DNA of 34,741 bases, taken from contig PMAD01000351.1 in NCBI GenBank assembly GCA_003152415.1, positions 177-34,917 on the forward strand. Reading direction: 5' to 3'. Below are positions 1 to 8,073 of this stretch, piece after piece. The stretch's first letter is position 1, and each line of letters begins with the position of its first letter. Source of the DNA: Acidobacterium sp. Lineage in GTDB: Bacteria > Acidobacteriota > Terriglobia > Terriglobales > Acidobacteriaceae. Position numbers and translations under genes: made by a program. Under the pieces are notes generated by a model that saw nothing but the letters and a program-made list of their open reading frames with translations, did not search any database and was not told the DNA's origin.

Positions 1-623
1 TGCTGCAGATGGATCTGACCACCGCGCCCTCCATGATCGATCTGCTGCTGGGGGGCGAAGGCAAGCCCTCGGAGCCGCGCGAGCTGACCGATATCGAGGA
101 GGCGATCCTCTCCGGCGTGGTGGAGGCGATCTGCCGGGAGCTGACCACGGCGTGGCAGCCGGTGGGGCTGAGCTTCAGCTTTGAGAAGCGACAGATGCAG
201 ACCCAGACGCCGCGGCTGATTCCGGTTTCCGAGAAGACGCTGTGTCTGAGCTTCGAGCTGCGCCTCGCCGAGACCAGCGGGTTGCTGAACCTGGCCTTTC
301 CCGCCGTGGCGTCGAACACGATTCTGCGCCGCCTGGCCGGGGAACGATCGCGGCAGCGGCGCCACTCGGAGGAAACGCGGCGGCGCATGCGGGAACTGGC
401 CGGCGCCTGCCGGACAGGGACGGCGCTTTATCTGCCCCCGGTCCGGGTGGCGGCCGGGGCATTGGGTGAGCTGCACCCGGGCAGCGTTCTGCGCCTGGGA
501 ATGACGGCGCGGACGCCGGCGCAATTTCGCGCCGGCGGCGTGGTGCTGTTTTCGGCAGCGCCCGTAGGGCGGTCGGATCACCGGGCGGCGCATCTGCTGG
601 CGTCGAGCGAGGGGCGGAAATGA
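1..623 (+). CDS. fliM: Flagellar motor switch protein FliM, C-terminal part (5' end outside window)
   Basis: ORF open at the left edge; FliM-like middle domain (RELTDIEEAILSGVVEAICRELTTAWQPV) and SpoA-like C-terminus; overlaps fliN by 4 nt. Confidence 0.82.
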   Translation, partial: LQMDLTTAPSMIDLLLGGEGKPSEPRELTDIEEAILSGVVEAICRELTTAWQPVGLSFSFEKRQMQTQTPRLIPVSEKTLCLSFELRLAETSGLLNLAFPAVASNTILRRLAGERSRQRRHSEETRRRMRELAGACRTGTALYLPPVRVAAGALGELHPGSVLRLGMTARTPAQFRAGGVVLFSAAPVGRSDHRAAHLLASSEGRK

Positions 624-1342
624 AAGAGGGGGCGCGGTCGTGGTTGGGCAAGCTGGAAGCGGAGATCGCCCGGGAGCTGGGACAGCCGGTTGCGCTCGCC
701 GCCCAGGGCGACGCTCCCGAAGCATCGCGGAGCCTCGTGGACCGGATCGAAGTTCCGGGAGCGCGCCTGACCTTGGCCGTCGACAGCGAGGATGCGGCAG
801 GGTTTCTGGCCGAGGCCCGGGTGATCGAGGCGGGCCAGGCGGATGCGGAGATGGTGCGGGAGCTGTGGTCCGGCATTGTGGCCAGCGTGGCGGCGCGGCT
901 GGGTGGAAAAGCTGGACCGGCTGCCCCGTTGGCGGAGCCAGCCGGGGATCCCTGCGCGCTGCGCCTGGGGAGCGCGGTACTGCGCATGGCGATCGACGTG
1001 GAGGCTGCGGAGAGCGAAGCCGAGGAGACAGTGCCGGTGCGCGCCGCGGCCGGCTCGATGGGCAGCCGGCCGGCGGGTAATTTCGATTTGCTGCTGGAAG
1101 TGGAGCTCGACGCTTCCGTTCGTTTCGGATCGCGCGAGCTCGAGCTGAAAGATCTGCTCGAACTGGGGCCCGGCGACGTGGTGGAGCTGGACCGGAACGT
1201 CGCCGATCCGGTGGATCTGATCGTGGGAGACAGGATCGTCGCGCGGGGTGAGGTGGTGCTGGTGAACGGGAATTTTGGGCTGCGGGTGACCGAGGTGGCG
1301 GAACCGGTGCGGCGGCTGGAGAGTATCCGATGCATCGCCTGA
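620..1342 (+). CDS. fliN: Flagellar motor switch protein FliN with a long N-terminal extension (240 aa)
   Basis: C-terminal FliN/SpoA signature LLLEVELDASVRFGSRELELKDLLELGPGDVVELDRNVADPVDLIVGDRIVARGEVVLVNGNFGLRVTEV. Confidence 0.88.
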   Translation: MKEGARSWLGKLEAEIARELGQPVALAAQGDAPEASRSLVDRIEVPGARLTLAVDSEDAAGFLAEARVIEAGQADAEMVRELWSGIVASVAARLGGKAGPAAPLAEPAGDPCALRLGSAVLRMAIDVEAAESEAEETVPVRAAAGSMGSRPAGNFDLLLEVELDASVRFGSRELELKDLLELGPGDVVELDRNVADPVDLIVGDRIVARGEVVLVNGNFGLRVTEVAEPVRRLESIRCIA

Positions 1343-2256
1343 CCGGCGGGACCGCAGGAGAAGCTGCAGGCGTGACGTCCCCACCCGGAGCACGGGCCGG
1401 ATCGTTGTTTCCCCATTGCGCCAATCCGCGCTGCGCGACCGGATGGATGCATCTGTGGCGCAGCCGGCGGGTCCCTGGATTCGAAGGGCGATGGGCCTGC
1501 TCGGGGGAGTGCATGGGAGAACTGGTCGCGGCCGCGGTGCGGCGGGAGATGGATGGGGGTCACGCGATCTCACCTCCTCATCCGCATCGCATGCCGATGG
1601 GGCTGATGCTGGTCGAGCAGGGCGGCATCACACCCGCCCAGCTGCGGGAGGCGCTCGAGGGGCAGCAGCGGGCGGCGGAGCAAACCGGGGAAACGGTTCG
1701 CCTGGGAGAATGGCTGGTCCGGAGCGGCGTTCTGGGGGAGCCGGCGCTGATGCGCGCGCTGAGCGCGCAGTGGAACTGCCCGGTGTTTCCGCTCGCGAGC
1801 TATCGTCCGGAGGAAGTGGCTGCCGCGATGCCCGGATTTCTTTCCGAGGCGTTCGGAGCGCTGCCGGTGCGCGCCGCAGCCGGCCGGATGCTGTATGTGG
1901 CGTTTTCCGGACGCATCGATCGCAGCCTGAGCTATGCGTTGGAGCGCATGACCGGGATGCGGGTGGCGGCCGGGCTTGCTCGGGATTCCGAATTTGAAGG
2001 CGCGCAGGCGGACTTCCTGGGGACGCCGGCGCCGGCGACACGGTTTCTGGAAGCGGCCAGTTCCTGGGTTCTGGTGCGGGCGATCACCGAGCTGATCGAG
2101 TCGCAGAGGCCGGTGGAGGCGCGGCTGGCGCGCATCCATGACTACTACTGGCTGCGGCTGTGGCGGCGCGCGGCGGATGGTCCGGGGCTGCCGGCTCCCG
2201 GGGCGGTCGAGGACCTGCTGGCGACCGTGGGGAACTCGGGGAAGAGCACCGGGTAG
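1330..2256 (+). CDS. Cys-rich N-terminus plus GspE-N/MshEN-like domain protein, possible c-di-GMP-responsive flagellar accessory
   Basis: CANPRC...CSGEC cluster; tandem MshEN-like motifs MGLMLVEQGGITPAQLREALEGQ and RLGEWLVRSGVLGEPALMRALSAQWNCPVFPL; start overlaps fliN. Confidence 0.65.
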   Translation: MHRLTGGTAGEAAGVTSPPGARAGSLFPHCANPRCATGWMHLWRSRRVPGFEGRWACSGECMGELVAAAVRREMDGGHAISPPHPHRMPMGLMLVEQGGITPAQLREALEGQQRAAEQTGETVRLGEWLVRSGVLGEPALMRALSAQWNCPVFPLASYRPEEVAAAMPGFLSEAFGALPVRAAAGRMLYVAFSGRIDRSLSYALERMTGMRVAAGLARDSEFEGAQADFLGTPAPATRFLEAASSWVLVRAITELIESQRPVEARLARIHDYYWLRLWRRAADGPGLPAPGAVEDLLATVGNSGKSTG

Positions 2257-2302
2257 TGAAAATCGCAGCGCAGCCGATGAAGAAGGGTGGGGGGGCTGCA
2301 CG

Positions 2303-2686
2303 ATGTCCGGAATGACGGTGCTGATTGTCGACGACTCGTCGGTGATGAGGAAGATTGTCGAGCGGGCCCTGCGCCAGGCGGGCCTGAATTTGACCAGGGT
2401 GGTGGAGGCGGGCAGCGGCCGGGAGGGCCTCGAGGCGCTGGGACGCGATCGGCCGGACCTCATTGTTTCCGACATCAATATGCCGAGCATGGATGGCCTC
2501 GAGTTTCTGCGCCAGATTCAGAGCCAGGGATTGGCGCAGGGAGTTCCGGTGGTGATGATCACCACGGAAAGCGGTGAGGAGCATGTGCGGGAGGCCCTGG
2601 CGGCGGGTGCGCAGGGATACATCCGCAAGCCGTTCACGCCCGATCAGGTGCGGGAGCGGGTTCTGCCGCTGCTGGCTCCGGCATAA
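2303..2686 (+). CDS. cheY: CheY-like single-domain response regulator
   Basis: MTVLIVDDSSVMRKIVERAL; phospho-acceptor region DLIVSDINMPSMDGLEFL; switch T/K region VVMITTES...GYIRKPFTPDQ; internal ATG 2303 chosen by homology. Confidence 0.9.
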   Translation: MSGMTVLIVDDSSVMRKIVERALRQAGLNLTRVVEAGSGREGLEALGRDRPDLIVSDINMPSMDGLEFLRQIQSQGLAQGVPVVMITTESGEEHVREALAAGAQGYIRKPFTPDQVRERVLPLLAPA

Positions 2687-2870
2687 TCCCGGACCGCGGG
2701 GAGGGGACAAGGGCTGGGGGTCGAGGGCGAACGACAGAACCGCAGCGACTTCGATGGCGCGGCGCAAATGGTGCGGCGCAGATCGTGCGGCAGCGCGGCG
2801 GAGAGCTGAACCGCATGGTCCGGTGCGGGAAAGAATCGGGCACGGGAAGAGAGAAGGAGCGAAGGAATCC

Positions 2871-3380
2871 ATGGCAGGGAGCAGAGGGATGGCGGCGTCC
2901 TCCGGCACGGCGAAGAGGATTGAAGTCGACCGGTTCGAGGAATTTCTCGACCGGGCTGCAGGCGAGGTCTTCAGCACGATGGTCGGCGTGCCCTGCGCGC
3001 CGACGGAAGAGGCGGAGGACGGGGATCGGGGAACCATCTCTGCAGTCATTGGGCTGGCCGGCCGGATGAGCGGATCGCTGGTGCTGCACGCGAGCAGCGC
3101 GGCGGCGCTGAGGATCGCGGGGCGGATGACCGGGATTGAGCCCACGGAGCTGGATGCCATGGTGCGGGACGCGATGGGTGAAATGTGCAACATGATTGCC
3201 GGAGCGTGGAAAGGTCACGATCCGATTCTCGCGTCCGGGTGCCTGCTGTCGACGCCGACGGTGGTGGCCGGAACCAGCTACGAGCTGTTCAGCCAGCGCG
3301 CGTCGATTCGTATCGAGCGCCGATATCGTTTCGAGGAGCTGATGTTCACCATCAGCGTCGTCTGCGAGTTCCCCGAATGA
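2871..3380 (+). CDS. cheX: CheX-family CheY-P phosphatase-like protein
   Basis: CheX/CheC-like active site DAMGEMCN (D-x3-E-x2-N) with a downstream P; ATG at 2871 after GAAGGAG-like SD. Confidence 0.78.
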   Translation: MAGSRGMAASSGTAKRIEVDRFEEFLDRAAGEVFSTMVGVPCAPTEEAEDGDRGTISAVIGLAGRMSGSLVLHASSAAALRIAGRMTGIEPTELDAMVRDAMGEMCNMIAGAWKGHDPILASGCLLSTPTVVAGTSYELFSQRASIRIERRYRFEELMFTISVVCEFPE

Positions 3381-3456
3381 GTCTTTTCTAATCTTTTTCC
3401 GCCCTCCTCTGGCCCCATTCCTGCACCAACTCCCGCCGGGAGAGTCGAGGGCAGCG

Positions 3457-4193
3457 GTGGACAGCGGGTATTACGCAGCGTTTTCCGGGTGGCTCGCGCG
3501 CAGTCAGGCGCTCGATGTGGCCGCCGGCAATCTGGCCAATGCGGGGACGGCGGGGTATCGTGCGGAACGAGATTACTTCCGCTCGGCGATTCTTGGCCCC
3601 GACGTGCTCGATTCCCAGCTGAACACGACCGTGAATGCGTTTGGAGTGCTGGGCGGCAGCCGGCTCGATCTCGGGCAGGGTGCGCTCACCCCGACCGGGA
3701 ATCCTCTCGATCTGGCGATCGAAGGCGACGGCTTCTTCGCGATTCAGACAAAACAGGGGGTCCGCTACACGCGCGACGGGCAGTTCGAGCGGGCGCAGGA
3801 TGGAACGCTGACCACGCAGGCGGCGAGCCGGTGCTCGATGCCCGCGATGAGCCGGTCCGCGTGCCGTCCGGAGAGATTGTGGTCGGGACCGACGGGGCGG
3901 TGTCGGTGAACGGCGCCCTGGCGGGCAGGATCGCGGTGTACGGGTTCGCGGACGGTGCGCAGCTGACCGCGGAGGGCGGGAACCGCTACGCGCCGGTGGA
4001 CGGCGCTCAGCCCGCGGCGGCGGCGGGGGCGATTCATCAGGGCGCGCTCGAGAGCTCCAATCAGGATGTGATTGGTGGAAGTTTGCAGCTGGTGCTGATG
4101 CAGCGCCAGGCGGAGATGATGGAGAAGGCGGTTGCGATGTTTTCGAACGACCTGGACAAGACGGCGAGCGAAGATTTACCCCGGGTGCAGTAG
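3457..4193 (+). pseudogene. flgF: Flagellar basal-body rod protein FlgF, interrupted by an apparent -1 frameshift near 3820-3825
   Basis: N-terminal half in frame of ORF 3457..3909 (LDVAAGNLANAGTAGYRAERDYF...DGQFERAQDGTLTTQA); C-terminal half in frame of ORF 3489..4193 (GEPVLDARDEPVRVPSGEIVVGTDGAVSVNG...LESSNQDVIGGSLQLVLMQRQAEMMEKAVAMFSND). Confidence 0.88.
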
Positions 4194-4217
4194 CGGACCG
4201 GGCGACAGGAGGGGAAT

Positions 4218-5006
4218 GTGATTCGAGCGTTATATACGGCAGCGAGCGGCATGAGCGCGCAGCAGCTCAATCTGGACACGATTGCCAACAATCTGGCGAA
4301 CTCGTCGACGGTGGGGTTTCGCCAGCGGCAATTGCAGTTTCAGGACATGATCTACCAGAATGTGGTGACCCCAGGCGCGGCCCAGAGTCAGGAGACGGTT
4401 TCAGCGGGGCTGCAGATCGGTTTGGGCACGAAGTCGGCGGCCAGTGAGGTCATCATGACCCAGGGCGACATGAACCAGACCAACAATCCTCTGGACCTGG
4501 CGATTCAGGGAACGGGGTTCTTTCAGGTGTCGCGCCCGGACGGAACGCTCGCGTATACGCGCGCCGGCAATTTCTATCTGAACAATCAGGGCACTCTGGT
4601 CGATGCGCAGGGCGACTCCGTGGTGCCGAGCATCACGATTCCGGCCAATGCGGCGGCGATCACGATAACCCAGTATGGGGTGGTGAATGCGACGCTGCCG
4701 GGACAGCAGAATCCGGCGCAGCTGGGGCAGATTCAGCTGGCCACGTTTGTGAACCCAGGCGGTTTGGAGAGCGTGGGATCGAACCTGTTCACGGCGACGC
4801 TCTCCTCGGGCGATCCGGTGCTCGGCAATCCGGGGGGAACCGAGGGACTGGGAACGCTGCAGCAGGGGTATCTGGAAAACTCAAATGTGGACGTGGTGGG
4901 CGCGTTTGTGCAGATGGTGCTGGCGCAGCGGGCTTACGAGAGTAACTCCAAAGTGATTCGCGCGGCCGACGACATGTACAGCCAGGTCAACAATATGGCG
5001 CGGTGA
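4218..5006 (+). CDS. flgG: Flagellar distal rod protein FlgG (GTG start)
   Basis: MIRALYTAASGMSAQQLNLDTIANNLANSSTVGFRQRQLQFQDMIYQ...LENSNVDVVGAFVQMVLAQRAYESNSKVIRAADDMYSQVNNM. Confidence 0.97.
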   Translation: MIRALYTAASGMSAQQLNLDTIANNLANSSTVGFRQRQLQFQDMIYQNVVTPGAAQSQETVSAGLQIGLGTKSAASEVIMTQGDMNQTNNPLDLAIQGTGFFQVSRPDGTLAYTRAGNFYLNNQGTLVDAQGDSVVPSITIPANAAAITITQYGVVNATLPGQQNPAQLGQIQLATFVNPGGLESVGSNLFTATLSSGDPVLGNPGGTEGLGTLQQGYLENSNVDVVGAFVQMVLAQRAYESNSKVIRAADDMYSQVNNMAR

Positions 5007-5009
5007 CCG

Positions 5010-5447
5010 ATGAAAGCCTGGGCGATAGTGGCGGGGATGATGATCACAGGACCGGTGGCCGCACTCGGTGCATGCGGCGCGGGAAACACGGTCCGGGACT
5101 TCGGTCTGCACCTTCAATGGGTGGTGGAGCGCGACTGCAAACGCCCGGAACGCCCTGCAACCCTGGTGGAGGTTCCGTGGAGCGTGGACTATCAGATTTC
5201 GGTTGCCGGAGATCGGAGCGCGGAAAGAGTGGCTTCGCTGCCGGTTCCGGAGGTGCGGAGCGGGATGCGCGAGATCCTGTCGCGGCGGGGCGCAAAGGCC
5301 GACATCGATCTGTGTGGCACGGCGCTGGGGACGGCACGCCGGGGGGAGAAAGTTCGAGTAAAGGCAGGACTGAGCGGGGCGGTTCTCGAGGGGATCGTGC
5401 GCGGGCCGGGGCTGGTGGAGCTGGAGCCAGCGAAGGGCGGACAGTGA
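5010..5447 (+). CDS. flgA: Short FlgA-like P-ring assembly chaperone
   Basis: Position between flgG and flgH; C-terminal RRGEKVRVKAGLSGAVLEGIVRGPG resembles the FlgA SAF/ChapFlgA end; stop overlaps the flgH start (TGATG). Confidence 0.6.
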   Translation: MKAWAIVAGMMITGPVAALGACGAGNTVRDFGLHLQWVVERDCKRPERPATLVEVPWSVDYQISVAGDRSAERVASLPVPEVRSGMREILSRRGAKADIDLCGTALGTARRGEKVRVKAGLSGAVLEGIVRGPGLVELEPAKGGQ

Positions 5448-6169
5448 TGCGAGCCCCAGGATGGAGCATGGCGTGGATCGCACTCGCAGCCATGGTGGCG
5501 CTGGCGGGCACTGCAGACGCGGTCAAACCCAAACCGCCCCAGCCGGGGAGCACTCCGCCGGACGTGGCGCTGAACCAGTACATCGGGCGCGTGCGGGCGG
5601 AAAAGGCGGCCGAGGTACTGACGCCGGGTTCGATCTGGTCGGCAACGGGAAGGCTGACCAATCTGGTGAGCGATGTGAAGGCGGTGCGGGCGCACGATCC
5701 GATCGCGGTGGTGGTTTCGGAAAGCCTCGCGGCGTCGACCGACGGGACGGTGAAGAATCAACGGGCTTCGGCGGCGGCTTCGCAAGTGTCGGCGCTGCTG
5801 GGCAAACTGGCGGGCGGCAATGCGCTGAACAATCTGCTGAACCAGAACTCCTCGTCGTCGCTGAACGCCCAGGGGCAGAGCGTGACGAACTCGACCATCA
5901 CCACAACGCTGGGTGGCGAAGTGGTGGATGTGTTGCCCAACGGCATGCTGGTGATCCAGGTGGTGCGGCAGCTGACGTTCAACCAGCAGACGCAGCTGAT
6001 CCGGTTGCGCGGCCTGGTGCGGCCCGAGGATGTGAACGCGCAGAACCAGGTAATGTCGACCGCGATTACCGACATGGAACTGGAAGTGGTGGGCAAAGGC
6101 ATCGTGAACGACGCTACCTATCGGCAGAATTTCGTGGTGCGGTTTCTGGAGAAGATTTTGGTCTTTTAG
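5447..6169 (+). CDS. flgH: Flagellar L-ring protein FlgH
   Basis: GSIWSATGRLTNLVSDVKAVRAHDPIAVVVSES...LNAQGQSVTNSTITTTLGGEVVDVLPNGMLVIQ...IRLRGLVRPEDV; signal-peptide-like N-terminus. Confidence 0.93.
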   Translation: MRAPGWSMAWIALAAMVALAGTADAVKPKPPQPGSTPPDVALNQYIGRVRAEKAAEVLTPGSIWSATGRLTNLVSDVKAVRAHDPIAVVVSESLAASTDGTVKNQRASAAASQVSALLGKLAGGNALNNLLNQNSSSSLNAQGQSVTNSTITTTLGGEVVDVLPNGMLVIQVVRQLTFNQQTQLIRLRGLVRPEDVNAQNQVMSTAITDMELEVVGKGIVNDATYRQNFVVRFLEKILVF

Positions 6170-6178
6170 GGCGGAACG

Positions 6179-7351
6179 ATGATGCGGCGAAGCGCGCGGA
6201 GCGGCGGGGCGGGAAAAATGATGCGGGGAAGCGCTGTGCGGATGGCGATGGCGGCGCTGGTGGTGACGAGTCTGGGTGCGGCGGGCGGAGAGGACGCGCC
6301 CCGGATGAAGCTGGCGCGGGTGAAGGACGTCGCGTCGGTGGAGGGTGTCCGGGACAACCAGCTGGTGGGCTACGGGATTGTGGTGGGACTGCACGGCACG
6401 GGCGACAGCTCGCAGACGGTGTTTCCGCTGCAAACGCTGGAATCGGCGCTGGAGCGGATGGGCGTGAGCCTGCAGGGGAACGCGATGGCCTCGATGATGC
6501 AGACCCGGAATATGGCGGCGGTTTTTCTGGCCGGGACGCTGCCGCCGTTTGCGCGGCCCGGTAATAAGGTGGATGTCACGGTTTCGTCGGCGGGCGATGC
6601 GCGGAGTCTGGAAGGAGGGGTTCTGTTGCTGACGCCGCTGTACGGGCCGGATGGGCAGATCTATGCGCAGGCGCAGGGACCGATGGTGCTGGGTGGATAT
6701 GCGGTGACGGCGAACGGGAGCAGCAAGTCGGTGAATTATCCGACTACGGCGCGCATCCCCTCAGGAGCGATTGTGGAGCGGGGCGTGCCGCTCGATCTCT
6801 CCCAAATGCGGACGCTGGCCCTGTCGCTGGACGACGCGGATTTCCGGACGGTGGAGGGGGTGACCGCGGCCATCAACCGCGAGCTGGGACGGCCGCTGGC
6901 GCATGCCGTGGACAGTCGCAGGATCGAGATCCGGCCGGCGGCGAACGAGGACATTCCGGCGCTGCTGGCGCGCGTGGAAGAGGTCGAGGTGGAGGTGTTT
7001 CCCCGCGCGAAGGTGGTGGTGAACGAGCGCACCGGAACGGTAGTGATCGGGGGGAATGTGCGTCTGCAGCCGGTCACGATTCTGCACGGCGGGCTGGTGG
7101 TAAACATCGTGAGCCGGGTCGAAGTCTCGCAGCCCAAACCGCTGGCCCAGGGCACGACCCAGGTGGTCGAGCAGACGACGGTGCAGGCGCAGGATAAGCC
7201 CGTCAATCGCATCGAACTGAAAGAGGGCGCGACGGTCGACGACCTGGTGGAGAACCTGCAGCAGATTGGGGCTACGGCGCGGGACATCGTTTCGATTCTG
7301 CAGGCGATGAAAGAGGCCGGGGCTCTGGAAGCCGAACTGGAGGTGCTGTGA
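6179..7351 (+). CDS. flgI: Flagellar P-ring protein FlgI
   Basis: RVKDVASVEGVRDNQLVGYGIVVGLHGTGDSSQTVFPLQTLESALERMG...NMAAVFLAGTLPPFARPGNKVDVTVSSAGDARSLEGGVLLLTPL. Confidence 0.97.
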   Translation: MMRRSARSGGAGKMMRGSAVRMAMAALVVTSLGAAGGEDAPRMKLARVKDVASVEGVRDNQLVGYGIVVGLHGTGDSSQTVFPLQTLESALERMGVSLQGNAMASMMQTRNMAAVFLAGTLPPFARPGNKVDVTVSSAGDARSLEGGVLLLTPLYGPDGQIYAQAQGPMVLGGYAVTANGSSKSVNYPTTARIPSGAIVERGVPLDLSQMRTLALSLDDADFRTVEGVTAAINRELGRPLAHAVDSRRIEIRPAANEDIPALLARVEEVEVEVFPRAKVVVNERTGTVVIGGNVRLQPVTILHGGLVVNIVSRVEVSQPKPLAQGTTQVVEQTTVQAQDKPVNRIELKEGATVDDLVENLQQIGATARDIVSILQAMKEAGALEAELEVL

Positions 7352-7707
7352 TGATCCCTGGGACGGTGGCGGCGATGGCGGGGGTGGGAGCCGCAGCGTC
7401 GGGCGGGCCGGGGCCGGCAGCAGGACAGACCAGCGGAAAGGCTGGTGACCCCAGACTGAAACCGGCGGCGCATGAATTCGAGGCCTGCCTGATGAAGGAG
7501 TTTCTTGAGCCCATGCAGAAGAACGCGCTGTTCGACGACCCGAAGGACGGGGAAACGAGCGAGGGCAGCGGGAACGCGCTGATGAGTTTCGGGTCGGAGG
7601 CGCTGGCGAGGGCGATCTCGGAACGGGGTGGATTCGGGATTGCAACGAAGATCATCGGACACCTGGGGGCGGGAGATCCGGGACGGGGAGCGAAGGGGAG
7701 TTTCTAA
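7348..7707 (+). CDS. flgJ: FlgJ-like rod-binding protein (no peptidoglycan hydrolase domain)
   Basis: HEFEACLMKEFLEPMQKNALFDDP...LMSFGSEALARAISERGGFGIATKII; 4-nt overlap with flgI. Confidence 0.8.
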   Translation: MMIPGTVAAMAGVGAAASGGPGPAAGQTSGKAGDPRLKPAAHEFEACLMKEFLEPMQKNALFDDPKDGETSEGSGNALMSFGSEALARAISERGGFGIATKIIGHLGAGDPGRGAKGSF

Positions 7708-7740
7708 GAATTTTCCTGGAATGGGGCCGAAAAAAGTCAT

Positions 7741-7767
7741 TCAAGTCCTGTTCCGAGCTGCCGATAA
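7741..7767 (+). promoter_or_regulatory. Putative FliA (sigma-28) promoter for flgM
   Basis: TCAAGTCC (7741-7748), N11, GCCGATAA (7760-7767); compare flagellar sigma-28 consensus TAAAGTTT-N11-GCCGATAA. Confidence 0.7.
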
Positions 7768-7788
7768 AGTGAAGCAAGGAGACCAGGC

Positions 7789-8073
7789 ATGAACGTCAGC
7801 AATAACCTCCAGGCATTGCAGGAGCTTTTCTCGAGTCCGGAAGTGACAGAGGCGGCAGGCAAAACGAGCGCGCAGGGGTCACAGAGAGCGGAGGCGGGAA
7901 CGGATCAGGCGACGCTGAGCACGGCGGCCAGTATGGCTGCTGCAGCGGCGCCCGACTCGGATGTGAGGATGGATAAGGTGGCCGCAATCCAGCAGGCGCT
8001 GGCGAGCGGCAGCTACAACGTCCCGGCATCGGCCGTGGCGGGGAAGATGATCGATCAGATGCTGGGGAAATAG
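7789..8073 (+). CDS. flgM: Anti-sigma-28 factor FlgM
   Basis: C-terminal FlgM pattern RMDKVAAIQQALASGSYNVPASAVAGKMIDQML; preceded by AAGGAGA. Confidence 0.9.
   Translation: MNVSNNLQALQELFSSPEVTEAAGKTSAQGSQRAEAGTDQATLSTAASMAAAAAPDSDVRMDKVAAIQQALASGSYNVPASAVAGKMIDQMLGK

Noticed and set aside
175-1563. Long antisense ORFs opposite fliM/fliN (175..1563 - and 578..1573 -)
   Set aside because: High-GC shadow ORFs with low-complexity Ser/Arg/Pro/Ala composition; the opposite strand has clear FliM/FliN homology
3382-3450. Pyrimidine-rich stretch and small CTCCC-GCC-GGGAG hairpin before flgF as a terminator or riboswitch
   Set aside because: Stem is only 5 bp and not followed by a T-run; insufficient structure to call
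3815-3830. Programmed frameshifting or phase variation in flgF
   Set aside because: The site lacks a slippery heptamer or long homopolymer; a sequencing error or ordinary indel is simpler
5192-6433. 413-aa reverse ORF opposite flgA/flgH
   Set aside because: His/Arg/Gln-rich shadow translation; FlgH on the + strand is unambiguous
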